A stretch of DNA of 64,000 nucleotides from Lamellibrachia columna (taxonomy: Eukaryota; Annelida; Polychaeta; Sabellida; Siboglinidae), in NCBI GenBank assembly GCA_963662155.1, contig OY759272.1:48774566-48838565 (forward strand). Direction: 5' to 3'. Under the pieces are notes generated by a model that saw only the letters and a list, made by a program, of their open reading frames with translations, did not search any database and was not told where the DNA came from. Positions 46,976-58,397 of the stretch are shown piece by piece. Within the stretch, counting starts at the first letter, position 1; every line of letters begins with the position of its first letter. A program made the translations under genes and the position numbers.

Positions 46976-48413
46976 TAGGGGAAGGCAGTGTTAGTTGAGC
47001 CACTGGGTGAGTTGAGCCACCCACGTTTCCCAGGAAACTACAGCAGCGACAGTTACATGGTACCACCCATTAATCATTGTTTACGTGAGTTAAAAAAAAC
47101 TAGTTGTTACATATTTCAGTTAAAGTCACTTTTTGTGAAAAGTATGATTGATGCATCATTTCTTTCAACGCATACACTAAATTCATTATTCGTGTTACTA
47201 AAATATACCATACCATTGATATTCCGTATTGCAGTTAGGTAGATATGTGAAATTTCCCATTCGCGGTCGACTGTAACAACTAGACCCGTAAGCGGGGCAA
47301 GTTGTTACACCATACGGGGCACGTTGTTACATCATACGGGGCACATTGTTACACCATACGGGGCACGTTGTTACACCATACGGGGTACGTTGTTACATCA
47401 TACGGGGCACGTTGTTACACCATACGGGGCATGTTGTTACAGCAATGAACGTGTGGATCGCAAAGCAATGACATGTCACTGTTATTACATTAATTAGATT
47501 ATGCATAATCCGATACACGCTGTGCATGACAAAGTGACTTTTCACAGCTTCATATATTAAGCCTTTAATTTTTAGTTACCAAATGGCACTCATTCCATGG
47601 GTTCTTACATAACAATCAATTGTGAATGGAATATAAAAAATAATTGAATGGAATATGAAATAGTGAATGGCAAGATGTATTGCGACTTCTACTTGATTAA
47701 ATGTACGCACTCACGCACACGCGCACGAACTGATTAAATGTACGCACTCACGCACATGCGCACGAACATCCACATTTCAATGTATCCTGCAATATTTATT
47801 AATTGCTCAAATAGGACTTTGCCTTAACAGATTAACAAGATTGAACAAGATTGCCATCCAAGGCAAAACACCGAGATGGCAGGTGGACAAGGAATCCATT
47901 GGCTTATCGAGAGTCCAGCAATTTTTCATTTATGTGTAACCCGTCATTCTGAGATATTTGTACATTTTTTTGACGCTGCTAGCATTTACAGTACTTGTTA
48001 TAAACAGAACGCTGGGCTTCACAAGTGAAATAAAGCGTTCACACGGCGTTAAATAAACTGTGTTCTTTCAGTTATTGTCAGCACACAACTCGCTGGCTGA
48101 GTCATCGGTACAAGCCGCCCGAGCGTTGTTACAGTTGTAACAACTTGCCCCAATACAACTGTAACAACTTGAATTTCAGTTTAACTTCTACTTGGCATAA
48201 CCCCTTATACTATAGTAGACATGTTTAATTCACAAAACATAAAAAGTGGCTGCTCGTTAATTTCGTCTTCTTAACTCCCGATTTTGGACAGTGTGTCCCC
48301 TGACGGACTTCCCACCAACTACTGTTGATGGTATGTCCATATCTGTGCTATGCTTTCGTAAAACGACCCTGTAACAACTTGCCCCTGTATGCAACTAGCC
48401 CCCGTCTCCCCTA
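46976..48413 (-). mobile_element. TIR transposon (GGGGAG termini), copy 2, inverted
   Basis: The reverse-oriented sister of 41522-44548. The outer end reads TAGGGGAGACGGGGGCTAG (reverse strand, 48413) and the inner end TAGGGGAAGGCAGTGTTAG (46976). It has a small local array of about 22 bp (catacggggcacgttgtt, roughly 7 units, 47290-47442), where copy 1 has only two units. It includes a LINE 3' end in reverse orientation (47890-48000, with ctagcatt...cagcaatt). Confidence 0.78.
47290..47442. repeat. 22-bp subterminal tandem repeat, about 7 copies
   Basis: The unit catacggggcacgttgtt plus acac/atca; it is built from the same ggggc-a-gttgtta motif as the 24-bp array of copy 1. Confidence 0.9.
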
Positions 48414-49270
48414 CATATATCAATGGTATTCATTAAACACAATAAAAGCAGACGTACTGCTTGGTTTCGTCCGGCAGAAACAAGAAAACCCATAGCAGAT
48501 CCACAACAGGTCTACTTTATGTAACAAAAACATGAAAACGATATAACAATTTGTTTGACATTTTACAAAACACGATGTGTCAACGGTTCATGAGATTCGA
48601 CCATATATAAATGCTCAAACATAGTTAAGGTAGGCCTGTGGTTACCTGCATAGTCAATACAAAAAGCCGTGAAAAGGGATGTACCAGCTAGAACCCCCCA
48701 CATGTTAACAAGACAATGGGCTCCTCTATTTATCACTAATATGATATTTTGCGTGAGGTAGACTTCCTTCACTGCCCGAGGCCTCCGCAATCCTAAACCA
48801 GGCGCTGTTCGTATTTCATAATTTTCTGAAAACGAATAAATAATTTGAAACCGAAGCGACAGCATTGACGAGACCACAATGGCCACTGGATACGTCTTTT
48901 GCCAGACGTTTTGCCCGCAGCGAGCGGAAGCAGCACAAAATTAGGTACATCATCCGTCACACGAGTTCCTCTATTACAACATAGGTGTCTGATGCTCTTC
49001 TCACATCAGACATCCAAGACACGAGCGCCCCAGCTTTCGAAAGTAGTCATACACCTTATATTTAGCTAACGCCAGTGACACACGTAGAAGCTCCTTTGGG
49101 AACTTATTTTGCGGCGGCAGGCATTTGAGTGTTTCCTTGTCAATTTGTTCCCATAGCTCGATGCCAGACCAATTATAATATAATCACGCACAGCGTTCCA
49201 GTTACTGTTTGAGGACTTCGCACCAATCGCATTACGTATGTAGCCCCCTGTTGGCTTGGGGTGGAACTGA
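48414..49270. other. Intergenic, uncertain
   Basis: A 107-codon frame on the minus strand (48886-48563) lacks an ATG at its start, has no recognisable domain and shows no supporting splice signals; I do not call it. Nothing else is seen. Confidence 0.4.
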
Positions 49271-49271
49271 C

Positions 49272-49965
49272 TTGTAATTCAAGATTTAACAAGATTGCCA
49301 TCCAAGGCAAAGGCCCAGATGGCAAGTGGACAAGGAAGCCATTGGCTTTTTTCTACCATGGACTTTTAATTTAGGAAGTACTTAATCTTTGATGTGGCAC
49401 TTTATCGAAAGCTTTCTGAAAATCTAAGTAGATAATATCTACTGGTGATCCCTCATCTATCCACTTGGTAATTTCTTCTAAAAAACAACATATTTGTTAA
49501 GCATGACCTCGCTTGCAGGAATCCATGTTGAGATGAATTTATGCCTAACAAGGAAATCCACCATATTGTCATTAATTATGATCACTGGTTCATGTATTTT
49601 TACATTGTCCACTAATTCATTTTGTGAAGACAAAACTATATCTAATGCATTCTCTCCCCTGGTAGGTTCTAGCACGTGTTGAGTAAGGAAGCTATCCTAA
49701 ATTAAAAATAGAAATGTTTGGTCCTTGCCCCTGTCGTCTCTAGAGATTTCCATTGTATGTGTCTGTGGTTAAAATCTCCCATTATGATACATTCCTCTTT
49801 ACTCACTTCCTTTATAGCATTTTGTATTTTTTTTTTATCCTCTTCGTTTATGTTTGGACTTTGGTAAACTAATCCAATAGTTAATGTTGAATTATCTGTA
49901 ACTATGTAACTTAAAACCCTAGACAAACTGGATTTGAAAAAAGATAACCCCACAATACATTAACA
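49272..49965 (-). pseudogene. Decayed LINE: endonuclease and partial reverse transcriptase joined to 3' tail
   Basis: On the minus strand: an endonuclease segment with IIMGDFNHRHIQW (the GDFN motif of EEP-type LINE endonucleases), then VLEPTRGENALDIVLSS, a frame-broken linker, EEITKWIDEGSPVD, and the reverse transcriptase motif A block IYLDFQKAFDKVPHQRL. After ttaaaagtccatgg it jumps to the LINE 3' tail (gccaatggcttccttgtc...), so motifs B to E are deleted. Frameshifts and stops make it dead. The domain order fits the CR1/L2-like group. Confidence 0.88.
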
Positions 49966-49975
49966 GAATACAGAG

Positions 49976-49981
49976 TTTATT
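49976..49981 (-). terminator. Candidate RhoGEF poly(A) signal
   Basis: TTTATT on the + strand (AATAAA on the gene strand), about 960 nt beyond the stop codon and just before the LINE relic. No earlier AATAAA seen in this 3' UTR. Confidence 0.45.
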
Positions 49982-50580
49982 TAACAGACAACACGTACAA
50001 CAATGAACAACTCAACCAACAACAAAGACTTCAGTCCATACAGAGTGAGACGAAATGAACATAGTTAACATAAGATAATCAAGAGCTAGATTATTTACTT
50101 AAGTCTAAATTCTGCTCTACTCAGTTGCACATGATACATGAGTCTTCACCACCTTCAATTTTAACACTAAAATTTGAAATATTAAAATTATATACAATCT
50201 AACCAAACTAGAAGTAGGACAAGTTATTTTCCCTATATTCTCACAACATCTGAGACAAACCAGGCACCAGTCACACTCACACAGGAAACATTATCTTCTA
50301 CACTGGATGTGTTTAATTCATCCCATTCTTCTGTTCACATGTCAATAGTTCCAAGTAAACATGTCATTTTCTAACAATTATAAACAATGAATAATATATA
50401 ATACATAAAAAAATTATGAGAAATGGACTTTATATTTTATATAGCTTGGTCATAACTATTAAATGACCTAATAATTGTTTTCACTTGTTAGAGGCACCAA
50501 GAAACATTGCCACGTAATAAACACGAAGTGGTGGTTCAGCAGTGTTTTGAATATGAAACCAGTACATTATTTTTTAACCT

Positions 50581-50930
50581 TGAAACTGTCGTTTGGTGGC
50601 AGATTTTGGCATGAAAACGGTAATTTGTGAGATTCTCTAAACATAGAAGAATCGATAGGATCTACCACCAAAGCAGTAGACTTGTGTGGCAGTGTGTGTG
50701 TGTGTGTGTGTGCATGCGTGCGTGCGCGTGCGTGTGCGTGCGTGTTGAAACTGTTGTTTGGTGGCAGATTTTGGCATGAAAACGGTAATTTGTGAGATTC
50801 TCTAAACATAGAAGAATCGATAGGATCTACCACCAAAGCGGTAGACTTGTGTGGCAGTGAGTGTGTGTGTGCGTGCGTGCGTGCGTGCGTGTGGGTACGT
50901 GCGTGCATGTGTGTGTGCATAGACCATAGA
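50581..50930. repeat. About 165-bp direct duplication with (GT)n/(GTGC)n tracts, in RhoGEF 3' UTR
   Basis: The sequence from gaaactgtcgtttggtgg to tagacttgtgtggcagtg occurs twice (50581-50694 and 50746-50859), each followed by a GT/GC alternating tract. The downstream tract reaches the stop codon of the RhoGEF at 50938. Confidence 0.9.
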
Positions 50931-50937
50931 ATGTCCC

Positions 50938-51116
50938 CTACAAGAAACTGTCCACACTGTTGCGAGAGATGAGACGTTGTGTTGAAACTCTCTGGATCAG
51001 AATGTTACACCACGTCGTCTTCTCCTCAATGTTTGGGGCACAAAACGTGAGCAAGCGCATCTCACGAACGTGTCTGTCACCATGGCAACCGGCTACTGCG
51101 AGGATGAACTCCGAGG
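50938..51116 (-). CDS. PDZ-DH-PH RhoGEF, terminal coding exon (PH domain C-terminal part)
   Basis: Acceptor atattcag|CCTCGG; it completes a Pro codon and ends at TAG (50938-50940). It encodes SEFILAVAGCHGDRHVRE then MRLLTFCAPNIEEKTTWC. The Trp followed by a hydrophobic helix (EEKTTWCNILIQRV) is the canonical C-terminal helix of a PH domain. Only 16 residues follow before the end of the protein. Confidence 0.92.
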
Positions 51117-51179
51117 CTGAATATGAAGTCACATTTTGTTACTGAACAAGCTTCTAACAGGGTCACAGAAATTCATTAA

Positions 51180-51653
51180 AAGGAAATAGAACTCATGGTT
51201 TTTGGCCTATGCACCTATAAGAGTTACTAAAACATTTCTTTGTTGAAGACACATCATCTTAATTACATGGGTTCCGCCATACTGTTAGATAACAAAATTC
51301 GCTTGCTAAATTAAAATATATTTGTTTGCATCCCAGCTCAATTTATGTAACATATTTTGGCCTTTGTTTACTAAACCAATCCTCTTTCTGGCAAAACAAC
51401 ACGTATACCTGCCTCCATTAATACGTCACAATAGTCTAGGTTAACAGATTTTCCTAGAACTGAGCATGCGCTTATCGGTCTCACTGGTTAACATGTCAGT
51501 GCTCAGTAAACCAGAGAAATGACTAGAATCTCTCACTTTTAGAACACATTCTGAGTAAACCACTGGCGTGATATTCTTGATTTTAGTTGCACATGGCTAG
51601 TTTTATTATCTCTTTTTGGTGCATAGTCGCCAAACCATGATTTCTGTTACGTT
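51180..51653. mobile_element. Kolobok-like MITE, 474 bp, TTAA-flanked
   Basis: TTAA at 51176-51179 and 51654-51657. The ends read aaggaaatagaactcatgg and, reversed, aacgtaacagaaatcatgg. The inner terminal sequence (tatgcacct...agag...ctaaaac; atcaagaatatcacgc) matches the termini of the element at 19400-20415, so this is a short member of the same family. It lies in the last RhoGEF intron. Confidence 0.78.
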
Positions 51654-52121
51654 TTAATTTGTTTTTGTTTCAGTTTAGAGTTATTGTGAATTTTCAAGCC
51701 AATTACTTGTGTTTGATGTGTTTAAATGACATAATTGGTGGATAAATCTTAATTAAGACTAAGGAAGAAAAACAAAATTAGAGGAAATTAACGTCAGATA
51801 CACGATCTCATGTTATTGCAAAAAAGGGCATGTTTTAAACTCTCTTTTACAAGGCCATTAACAAGAAAATTAGACACTTCATGTTCAATTTTGAATGTAT
51901 CTGTCCCAAATGTGTATAGTGGTTGAAATATGGTTAAAATAACAGAATCCGATATTTTTGTCATTTCTCATGAATGTTATTTTATATAACCAAACAACAC
52001 ACAAGATCAGAGTTTTGTTAATGTTAATCGACTCGTTACATAGAACCAAGCATTAGTTTTTTGGTTCCTTCAGATGATAAGTAGATCAACAATAATAAAT
52101 CCATATTTGATGTGCACTTAC

Positions 52122-52248
52122 GATGCTGTCTAGTGAAGTCATGACTGATGACATCCTGCAGCATAATGGGGTCCTCAGTGACCACCAGACGGTCGTGGGT
52201 GTCCGGCCTGGTTAGCAGCAGAAGGTCACTCATCAGCACTGCCCACAC
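52122..52248 (-). CDS. PDZ-DH-PH RhoGEF, exon 11 of 12 in window (PH domain core)
   Basis: 127 nt; acceptor tgtgtctag|GTGTGG, donor CAGCATC|GTAAGT. It encodes VWAVLMSDLLLLTRPD then THDRLVVTEDPIMLQDV. The pattern VxAxLxSDLLLLTR is strand 3-4 of PH domains that follow DH domains. Phase 0 in, phase 1 out. Confidence 0.93.
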
Positions 52249-52324
52249 CTAGACACAGAGCAACTCTCTAGCATCACCATCTACTACAGTCAACCCACAG
52301 AAGCAGCAGCATAAGATTTGTGAC

Positions 52325-54868
52325 AGCACGAGACATTGCTATTTTATTTTGATCCCCAGGTAGCAGCATGAAACATTGCTATTTTATTTTGATCCCCAGG
52401 TAGCAGCATGAAACATTGCTATGTTATTTTGATCACCAGGTAGCAGCATGAAACATTGCTATTTTATTTTGATCACCAGGTAGCAGCATGAAACATTGCT
52501 ATTTTATTTTGATCACCAGGTAGCAGCATGAAACATTGCTATTTTATTTTGATCCCCAGGTAGCAGCATGAAACATTGCTATTTTATTTTGATCCCCAGG
52601 TAGCAGCATGAAACATTGCTATTTTATTTTGATCCCCAGGTAGCAGCATGAAACATTGCTATTTTATTTTGATCCCCAGGTAGCAGCATGAAACATTGCT
52701 ATTTTATTTTGATCCCCAGGTAGCAGCATGAAACATTGCTATTTTATTTTGATCACCAGGTAGCAGCATGAAACATTGCTATTTTATTTTGATCCCCAGG
52801 TAGCAGCATGAAACATTGCTATTTTGTTTTGATCACCAGGTAGCAGCATGAAACATTGCTATTTTATTTTGATCCCCAGGTAGCAGCATGAAACATTGCT
52901 ATTTTATTTTGATCACCAGGTAGCAGCATGAAACATTGCTATTTTATTTTGATCACCAGGTAGCAGCATGAAACATTGCTATTTTATTTTGATCCCCAGG
53001 TAGCAGCATGAAACATTGCTATTTTATTTTGATCACCAGGTAGCAGCATGAAACATTGCTATTTTATTTTGATCACCAGGTAGCAGCATGAAACATTGCT
53101 ATTTTATTTTGATCCCCATGTAGCAGCATGAAACATTGCTATTTTATTTTGATCCCCAGGTAGCAGCATGAAACATTGCTATTTTATTTTGATCCCCAGG
53201 TAGCAGCATGAAACATTGCTATTTTATTTTGATCCCCAGGTAGCAGCATGAAACATTGCTATGTTATTTTGATCACCAGGTAGCAGCATGAAACATTGCT
53301 ATTTTATTTTGATCACCAGGTAGCAGCATGAAACATTGCTATTTTATTTTGATCACCAGGTAGCAGCATGAAACATTGCTATTTTATTTTGATCACCAGG
53401 TAGCAGCATGAAACATTGCTATTTTATTTTGATCACCAGGTAGCAGCATGAAACATTGCTATTTTATTTTGATCCCCAGGTAGCAGCATGAAACATTGCT
53501 ATTTTATTTTGATCCCCAGGTAGCAGCATGAAACATTGCTATTTTATTTTGATCCCCAGGTAGCAGCATGAAACATTGCTATTTTATTTTGATCCCCAGG
53601 TAGCAGCATGAAACATTGCTATTTTATTTTGATCACCAGGTAGCAGCATGAAACATTGCTATTTTATTTTGATCCCCAGGTAGCAGCATGAAACATTGCT
53701 ATTTTATTTTGATCCCCAGGTAGCAGCATGAAACATTGCTATTTTATTTTGATCCCCAGGTAGCAGCATGAAACATTGCTATTTTATTTTGATCCCCAGG
53801 TAGCAGCATGAAACATTGCTATTTTATTTTGATCCCCAGGTAGCAGCATGAAACATTGCTATTTTATTTTGATCACCAGGTAGCAGCATGAAACATTGCT
53901 ATTTTATTTTGATCCCCAGGTAGCAGCATGAAACATTGCTATTTTATTTTGATCACCAGGTAGCAGCATGAAACATTGCTATTTTATTTTGATCCCCAGG
54001 TAGCAGCATGAAACATTGCTATTTTATTTTGATCACCAGGTAGCAGCATGAAACATTGCTATTTTATTTTGATCCCCAGGTAGCAGCATGAAACATTGCT
54101 ATTTTATTTTGATCACCAGGTAGCAGCATGAAACATTGCTATTTTATTTTGATCACCAGGTAGCAGCATGAAACATTGCTATTTTATTTTGATCCCCAGG
54201 TAGCAGCATGAAACATTGCTATTTTATTTTGATCCCCAGGTAGCAGCATGAAACATTGCTATTTTATTTTGATCCCCAGGTAGCAGCATGAAACATTGCT
54301 ATTTTATTTTGATCCCCAGGTAGCAGCATGAAACATTGCTATTTTATTTTGATCCCCAGGTAGCAGCATGAAACATTGCTATTTTATTTTGATCACCAGG
54401 TAGCAGCATGAAACATTGCTATTTTATTTTGATCCCCAGGTAGCAGCATGAAACATTGCTATTTTATTTTGATCCCCAGGTAGCAGCATGAAACATTGCT
54501 ATTTTATTTTGATCACCAGGTAGCAGCATGAAACATTGCTATTTTATTTCGATCCCCAGGTAGCAGCATGAAACATTGCTATTTTATTTTGATCCCCAGG
54601 TAGCAGCATGAAACATTGCTATTTTATTTTGATCACCAGATAGCAGCATGAAACATTGCTATTTTATTTTGATCACCAGGTAGCAGCATGAAACATTGCT
54701 ATTTTATTTTGATCCCCAGGTAGCAGCATGAAACATTGCTATTTTATTTTGATCACCAGGTAGCAGCATGAAACATTGCTATTTTATTTTGATCACCAGG
54801 TAGCAGCATGAAACATTGCTATTTTATTTTGATCACCAGGTAGCAGCATGAAACATTGCTATTTTATT
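52325..54868. repeat. 40-bp minisatellite, about 64 copies
   Basis: The unit gtagcagcatgaaacatt plus gctattttattttgatccccag, with ccccag/caccag variants. It lies in the RhoGEF intron between 52248 and 55437. The right edge breaks in mid-unit into a SINE fragment. Diverged single units follow at 54958-55050 (caccaggtggcagcatg). Confidence 0.97.
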
Positions 54869-54910
54869 TCTTTCGGAAGAGACACTAAAAGCTGTTGGTC
54901 CAAACTCCTG
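54869..54910 (+). mobile_element. SINE central-domain fragment
   Basis: ctttcggaagagacacta plus aaagctgttggtcc repeats the central block of the SINE at 30544-30925 (there about 30713-30747) with one or two changes. It is joined directly to the end of the 40-bp array. Confidence 0.7.
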
Positions 54911-55436
54911 CATTAGCTCAAGATTGGGCTGTTTGGAGTATAACTACTTGAGACTTGAGATCACCAGGTGGCAGCATGATACATTGCTATTTTAATTTAA
55001 TCGGCAGGTGGCAGCATGAGAAGTACCATTATGATACATTGCTACTTTTCAGACTGGGGGACCTGATGTACTACAAAATGACGGACCTTTTAGGAAGTTG
55101 CATCTGATGAATTAATAAAAAAAAAACTTTATTTAGAGGCACTGTATTATTATGTTAAATAATATAATGCTTTGGGCCAAGATGCCAAATCCTGTCTGAG
55201 GAATAGCAGCAAGGCTTTTATTAAAATATCGTATAGGCATAACTGTAGAAACCAGCGATGTGGCAAAGGTCACTCTTAATAAAGTAGAAAGGAAACAGGA
55301 AAGGAAACACTCATTAATTCTATATTTATTTTTAATAAAACAAGAAATCCCTGCACAAGAAGCCCACTATTTAATTTGTGCAAATGCAGTGTGTGCTATG
55401 GTGACCACATTTTATTTGACACGAGAGATGGCGTAC

Positions 55437-55514
55437 CTTGACTCGTGGTCTTGTGTCAAGCAGAAGTTCCCCAGAGTAGATGATGTGTCTTGTGTGACCA
55501 CTCAACCAGAAACG
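55437..55514 (-). CDS. PDZ-DH-PH RhoGEF, exon 10 of 12 in window (DH-PH junction)
   Basis: 78 nt, 26 codons, phase 0 on both sides; acceptor ttggcag|CGTTTC, donor GTCAAG|GTACGC. It encodes RFWLSGHTRHIIYSGE then LLLDTRPRVK: the first two strands of a PH domain (xRxIIxSGELLL), joined to VWAVLMSDLLLLT of the next exon. Confidence 0.9.
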
Positions 55515-55635
55515 CTGCCAACACATCACATGGTTCACTGACTTGAAAATATGCCACATGCATGAAATATGATCATTATAATTTTATAAGGAGATCATTG
55601 GATCATTGATCTTGTGGTGCCATTAGGCTTCAGGA

Positions 55636-56505
55636 AAGACAACACCACCTACAGTGTCTGGAGAGACAACAACACCTACAGTGTCTGGAGAGACAACACC
55701 ACCTAGAGTATCTGGAGACAACACCACCTACAATATCTGGAGAGACAACACCACCTACAGCGTCTGGAGAGACAACACCACCTACAGTGTCTGGAGAGAC
55801 AACACCACCTACAGTGTCTGGAGAGACAACACCACCTACAGTGTCTGGAGAGACAACACCACCTACAGTGTCTGGAGAGACAACACCACCTACAGTGTCT
55901 GGAGAGACAACACCACCTACAGTGTCTGGAGAGACAACACCACCTACAGTGTCTGGAGAGACAACACCACCTACAGTGTCTGGAGAGACAACACCACCTA
56001 CAGTGTCTGGAGAGACAACACCACCTACAGAGTCTGGAGAGACAACACCACCTACAGTGTCTGGAGAGACAACACCACCTACAGTGTCTGGAGAGACAAC
56101 ACCACCTACAGTGTCTGGAGAGACAACACCACCTACAGTGTCTGGAGAGACAACACCACCTACAGTGTCTGGAGAGACAACACCACCTACAGTGTCTGCA
56201 GAGCCAACACCACATACAGTGTCTGGAGAGACAACACCACCTACAGTGTCTGGAGAGACAACACCACCTACAGTGTCTGGAGAGACAACAACACCTACAG
56301 TGTCTGGAGAGACAACAACACCTACAGTGTCTGGAGAGACAACACCACCTACAGTGTCTGGAGAGACAACACCACCTACAGTGTCTGGAGAGACAACACC
56401 ACCTACAGAGTCTGGAGAGACAACACCACCTACAGTGTCTGGAGAGACAACACCACCTACAGTGTCTGGAGAGACAACACCACCTACAGTGTCTGCAGAG
56501 CCAAC
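55636..56505. repeat. 27-bp minisatellite, about 32 copies
   Basis: The unit gtgtctggagagacaaca plus ccacctaca, in the RhoGEF intron between exons 10 and 9 (window numbering). Nine codons long, so open on both strands (Thr/Pro- or Val/Gly-rich); not a gene. It is unrelated in sequence to the other 27-bp array. Confidence 0.96.
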
Positions 56506-56847
56506 ACTCAATGTTGATGTTGAGTCTCTAAAAAACAACTGATCTGATTTGCTGACATATTTCTTTACATAGTTATCATAAAATTCTGGCTGTGTTTATC
56601 AATTGAAACTTAGACAAAAATACAGGAAACTCTTATGGTCACCACATTTATCAAATGGCAATACAATATATTTAGCCAGTGTGTTTTGCAGTGCAGCTGG
56701 AATGTCTTTCTCTACATGCAATCTCAAGAAATGCGAAGATGTAACAAAGTGATTACATTTGTTGGAAATTATGCCTCTAATGTAGACTGACAAGCCTGTC
56801 TAGTACGTCCACTTGAAGACATGTGCTGTTGGAGTGACCGTTCTCAC

Positions 56848-57104
56848 CTGAAGGTGTCGTGGGAACACAAGTCTACCCAGGAGGTTGTTGATCTCAACAT
56901 CGACACGCTTGGCACTTGATTGCAGTGACGATGACCCTGTCAACTGACTGGACGACACTGACAGCATCAGTGACCTTGACATCAATGATGACCCTGACAT
57001 CAGTGATGACCTTGACACCTTTGCTGACCTTGACACCAGCGAATGAGAGCTGCTAGTATGTTTTCCAATTGTCTCACTGATTTGGTTGCAACAATTCCGC
57101 AGCA
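56848..57104 (-). CDS. PDZ-DH-PH RhoGEF, exon 9 of 12 in window (end of DH, Ser-rich insert)
   Basis: 257 nt; acceptor gatattgcag|TGCTGC, donor CTTCAG|GTGAGA. It encodes VLRNCCNQISETIGKH, a serine-rich insert built of six-residue repeats (VSRSAK, VSRSSL, MSGSSL, MSRSLM; 18-bp repeats near 56950-57025), and then VDVEINNLLGRLVFPRHLQ. The flanking parts look like the last DH helix and the DH-PH linker; the insert has no equivalent in typical DH domains. Confidence 0.88.
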
Positions 57105-57130
57105 CTGCAATATCACAATACAACTATTTG

Positions 57131-57162
57131 AAACTCTTACCAGCTTAAAATACTTACATAGT
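57131..57162. repeat. 32-bp perfect inverted repeat, left arm
   Basis: aaactcttaccagcttaa plus aatacttacatagt, whose exact reverse complement is at 57747-57778. The left arm begins 26 bp upstream of the exon 9 acceptor (on the gene strand) and so covers the branch-point region. It could be the ends of a 650-bp MITE or a local inverted duplication. Confidence 0.9.
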
Positions 57163-57564
57163 TGTATGTATATAGTCTATGGATTCCTATAGCTTTTCCA
57201 CAGTATTTATATGATAGCTATGTCCATTACAACACCACAAGGGAATAATACTTGGAATAGAGACACATCTACACTCTTTGTTTGCTCTCAGAGGCCACTG
57301 AAGGCTCAAGTAATGTTTTCCCTAAATCCCTCAAGATGGCAGCACATTGCACATGGTAGTGCCACCTATGAGAACATTTGACACTAAATCCAAGTTCATT
57401 TTGCTGATACATTGAAAACACATTTGTAAGTTGCCATTTCAATGTTTCACTGCAGGTGGTCTTCGTCTAGGACTGTACATGGATGCTTCCAAAAAAACAC
57501 AGCGTATTTTCTAGCCACAGTTCATATTATGCTGAAAAGGGCCATTCTACTATAATAATAAAAT

Positions 57565-57965
57565 ATGATATTATTATATAGCGCCATAATCAGTGCTTTA
57601 TGATGCTTTACAAGAATTTAACAATAATAATATGGCTAAACGTATATATGCAGTTAAATAATTAAAATAATAAATTAATTAAGAACAATACAACTAAAAA
57701 TCATACATCAAATTAAACAGTTAAAATACAAGACTATGTACATATTACTATGTAAGTATTTTAAGCTGGTAAGAGTTTAAATTTAAATTTAAGGGCATTA
57801 CAACTAAAACATATACATGGAATTAAATCATTTAAATGATAAATTACATTAAGAGCAATACAATTTTAAGTATCAAATGGGATTAAAATAATAAATTATG
57901 GTATACAAGGAATTAAATAATAATAATAACAATAAATATTGAATAAGATCAAAGCTGGTAAACAT
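57565..57965. other. AT-rich intronic region with short dispersed-repeat motif
   Basis: Low-complexity aat/aaat sequence. It begins with tatagcgccataatcagt and gctttatgatgctttaca, resembling the gcgctttac ends of dispersed invertebrate repeats. It contains the right arm of the inverted repeat (57747-57778). Confidence 0.5.
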
Positions 57966-58315
57966 ATAACTCTATCTTGTATATTCCTGTCGGAAAAGGA
58001 CTGGCCCAGCTGTCCGAGTTGCTAATGTTAGCGGGCAAACTGTTCCAGCTGCAGTCATTACAGCAGGAAGGATGAGGACATGTTCATATATGTTTCCATA
58101 GGTCAACGTAATTAAAAGTTTCATTGGGGGAATGGAGGTCTGAGGGGGGTCTGAGTGTAAACACAGTGGTTTTGCATATTGTCATATTGTTTTGAGGTGG
58201 TGTGTAAGGTCACACTATGTTTACTTTGTTTGAATCCATGCACAAATTGGAACTTTAGACAATAATTAGACTGCAATAGCTTTATTATACAACAGACCTA
58301 GTGTCCATGGCGTAC

Positions 58316-58397
58316 CTGCGACAACGTGTTGTAGGCTCACTGACGATGGGTCGGAGGTCATCACGGACTGGAGGTTAAACACAAGGTCACAGAGATG
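58316..58397 (-). CDS. PDZ-DH-PH RhoGEF, exon 8 of 12 in window (DH domain)
   Basis: 82 nt; acceptor gttttgcag|CATCTC, donor GTCGCAG|GTACGC. It encodes HLCDLVFNLQSVMTSD then PSSVSLQHVVA, a DH helix following the conserved KPLE end of exon 7. Phase 0 in, phase 1 out. Confidence 0.9.

Noticed and set aside
48563..48886. 107-codon minus-strand frame as a small membrane protein gene
   Set aside because: No ATG at its start, no family match, no splice or promoter support, and the region lies between transposon relics.
55630..56542. Thr/Pro-rich and Val-rich frames that could look like mucin or silk-like proteins
   Set aside because: Translations of the intronic 27-bp array between two well-supported RhoGEF exons; both strands equally open.
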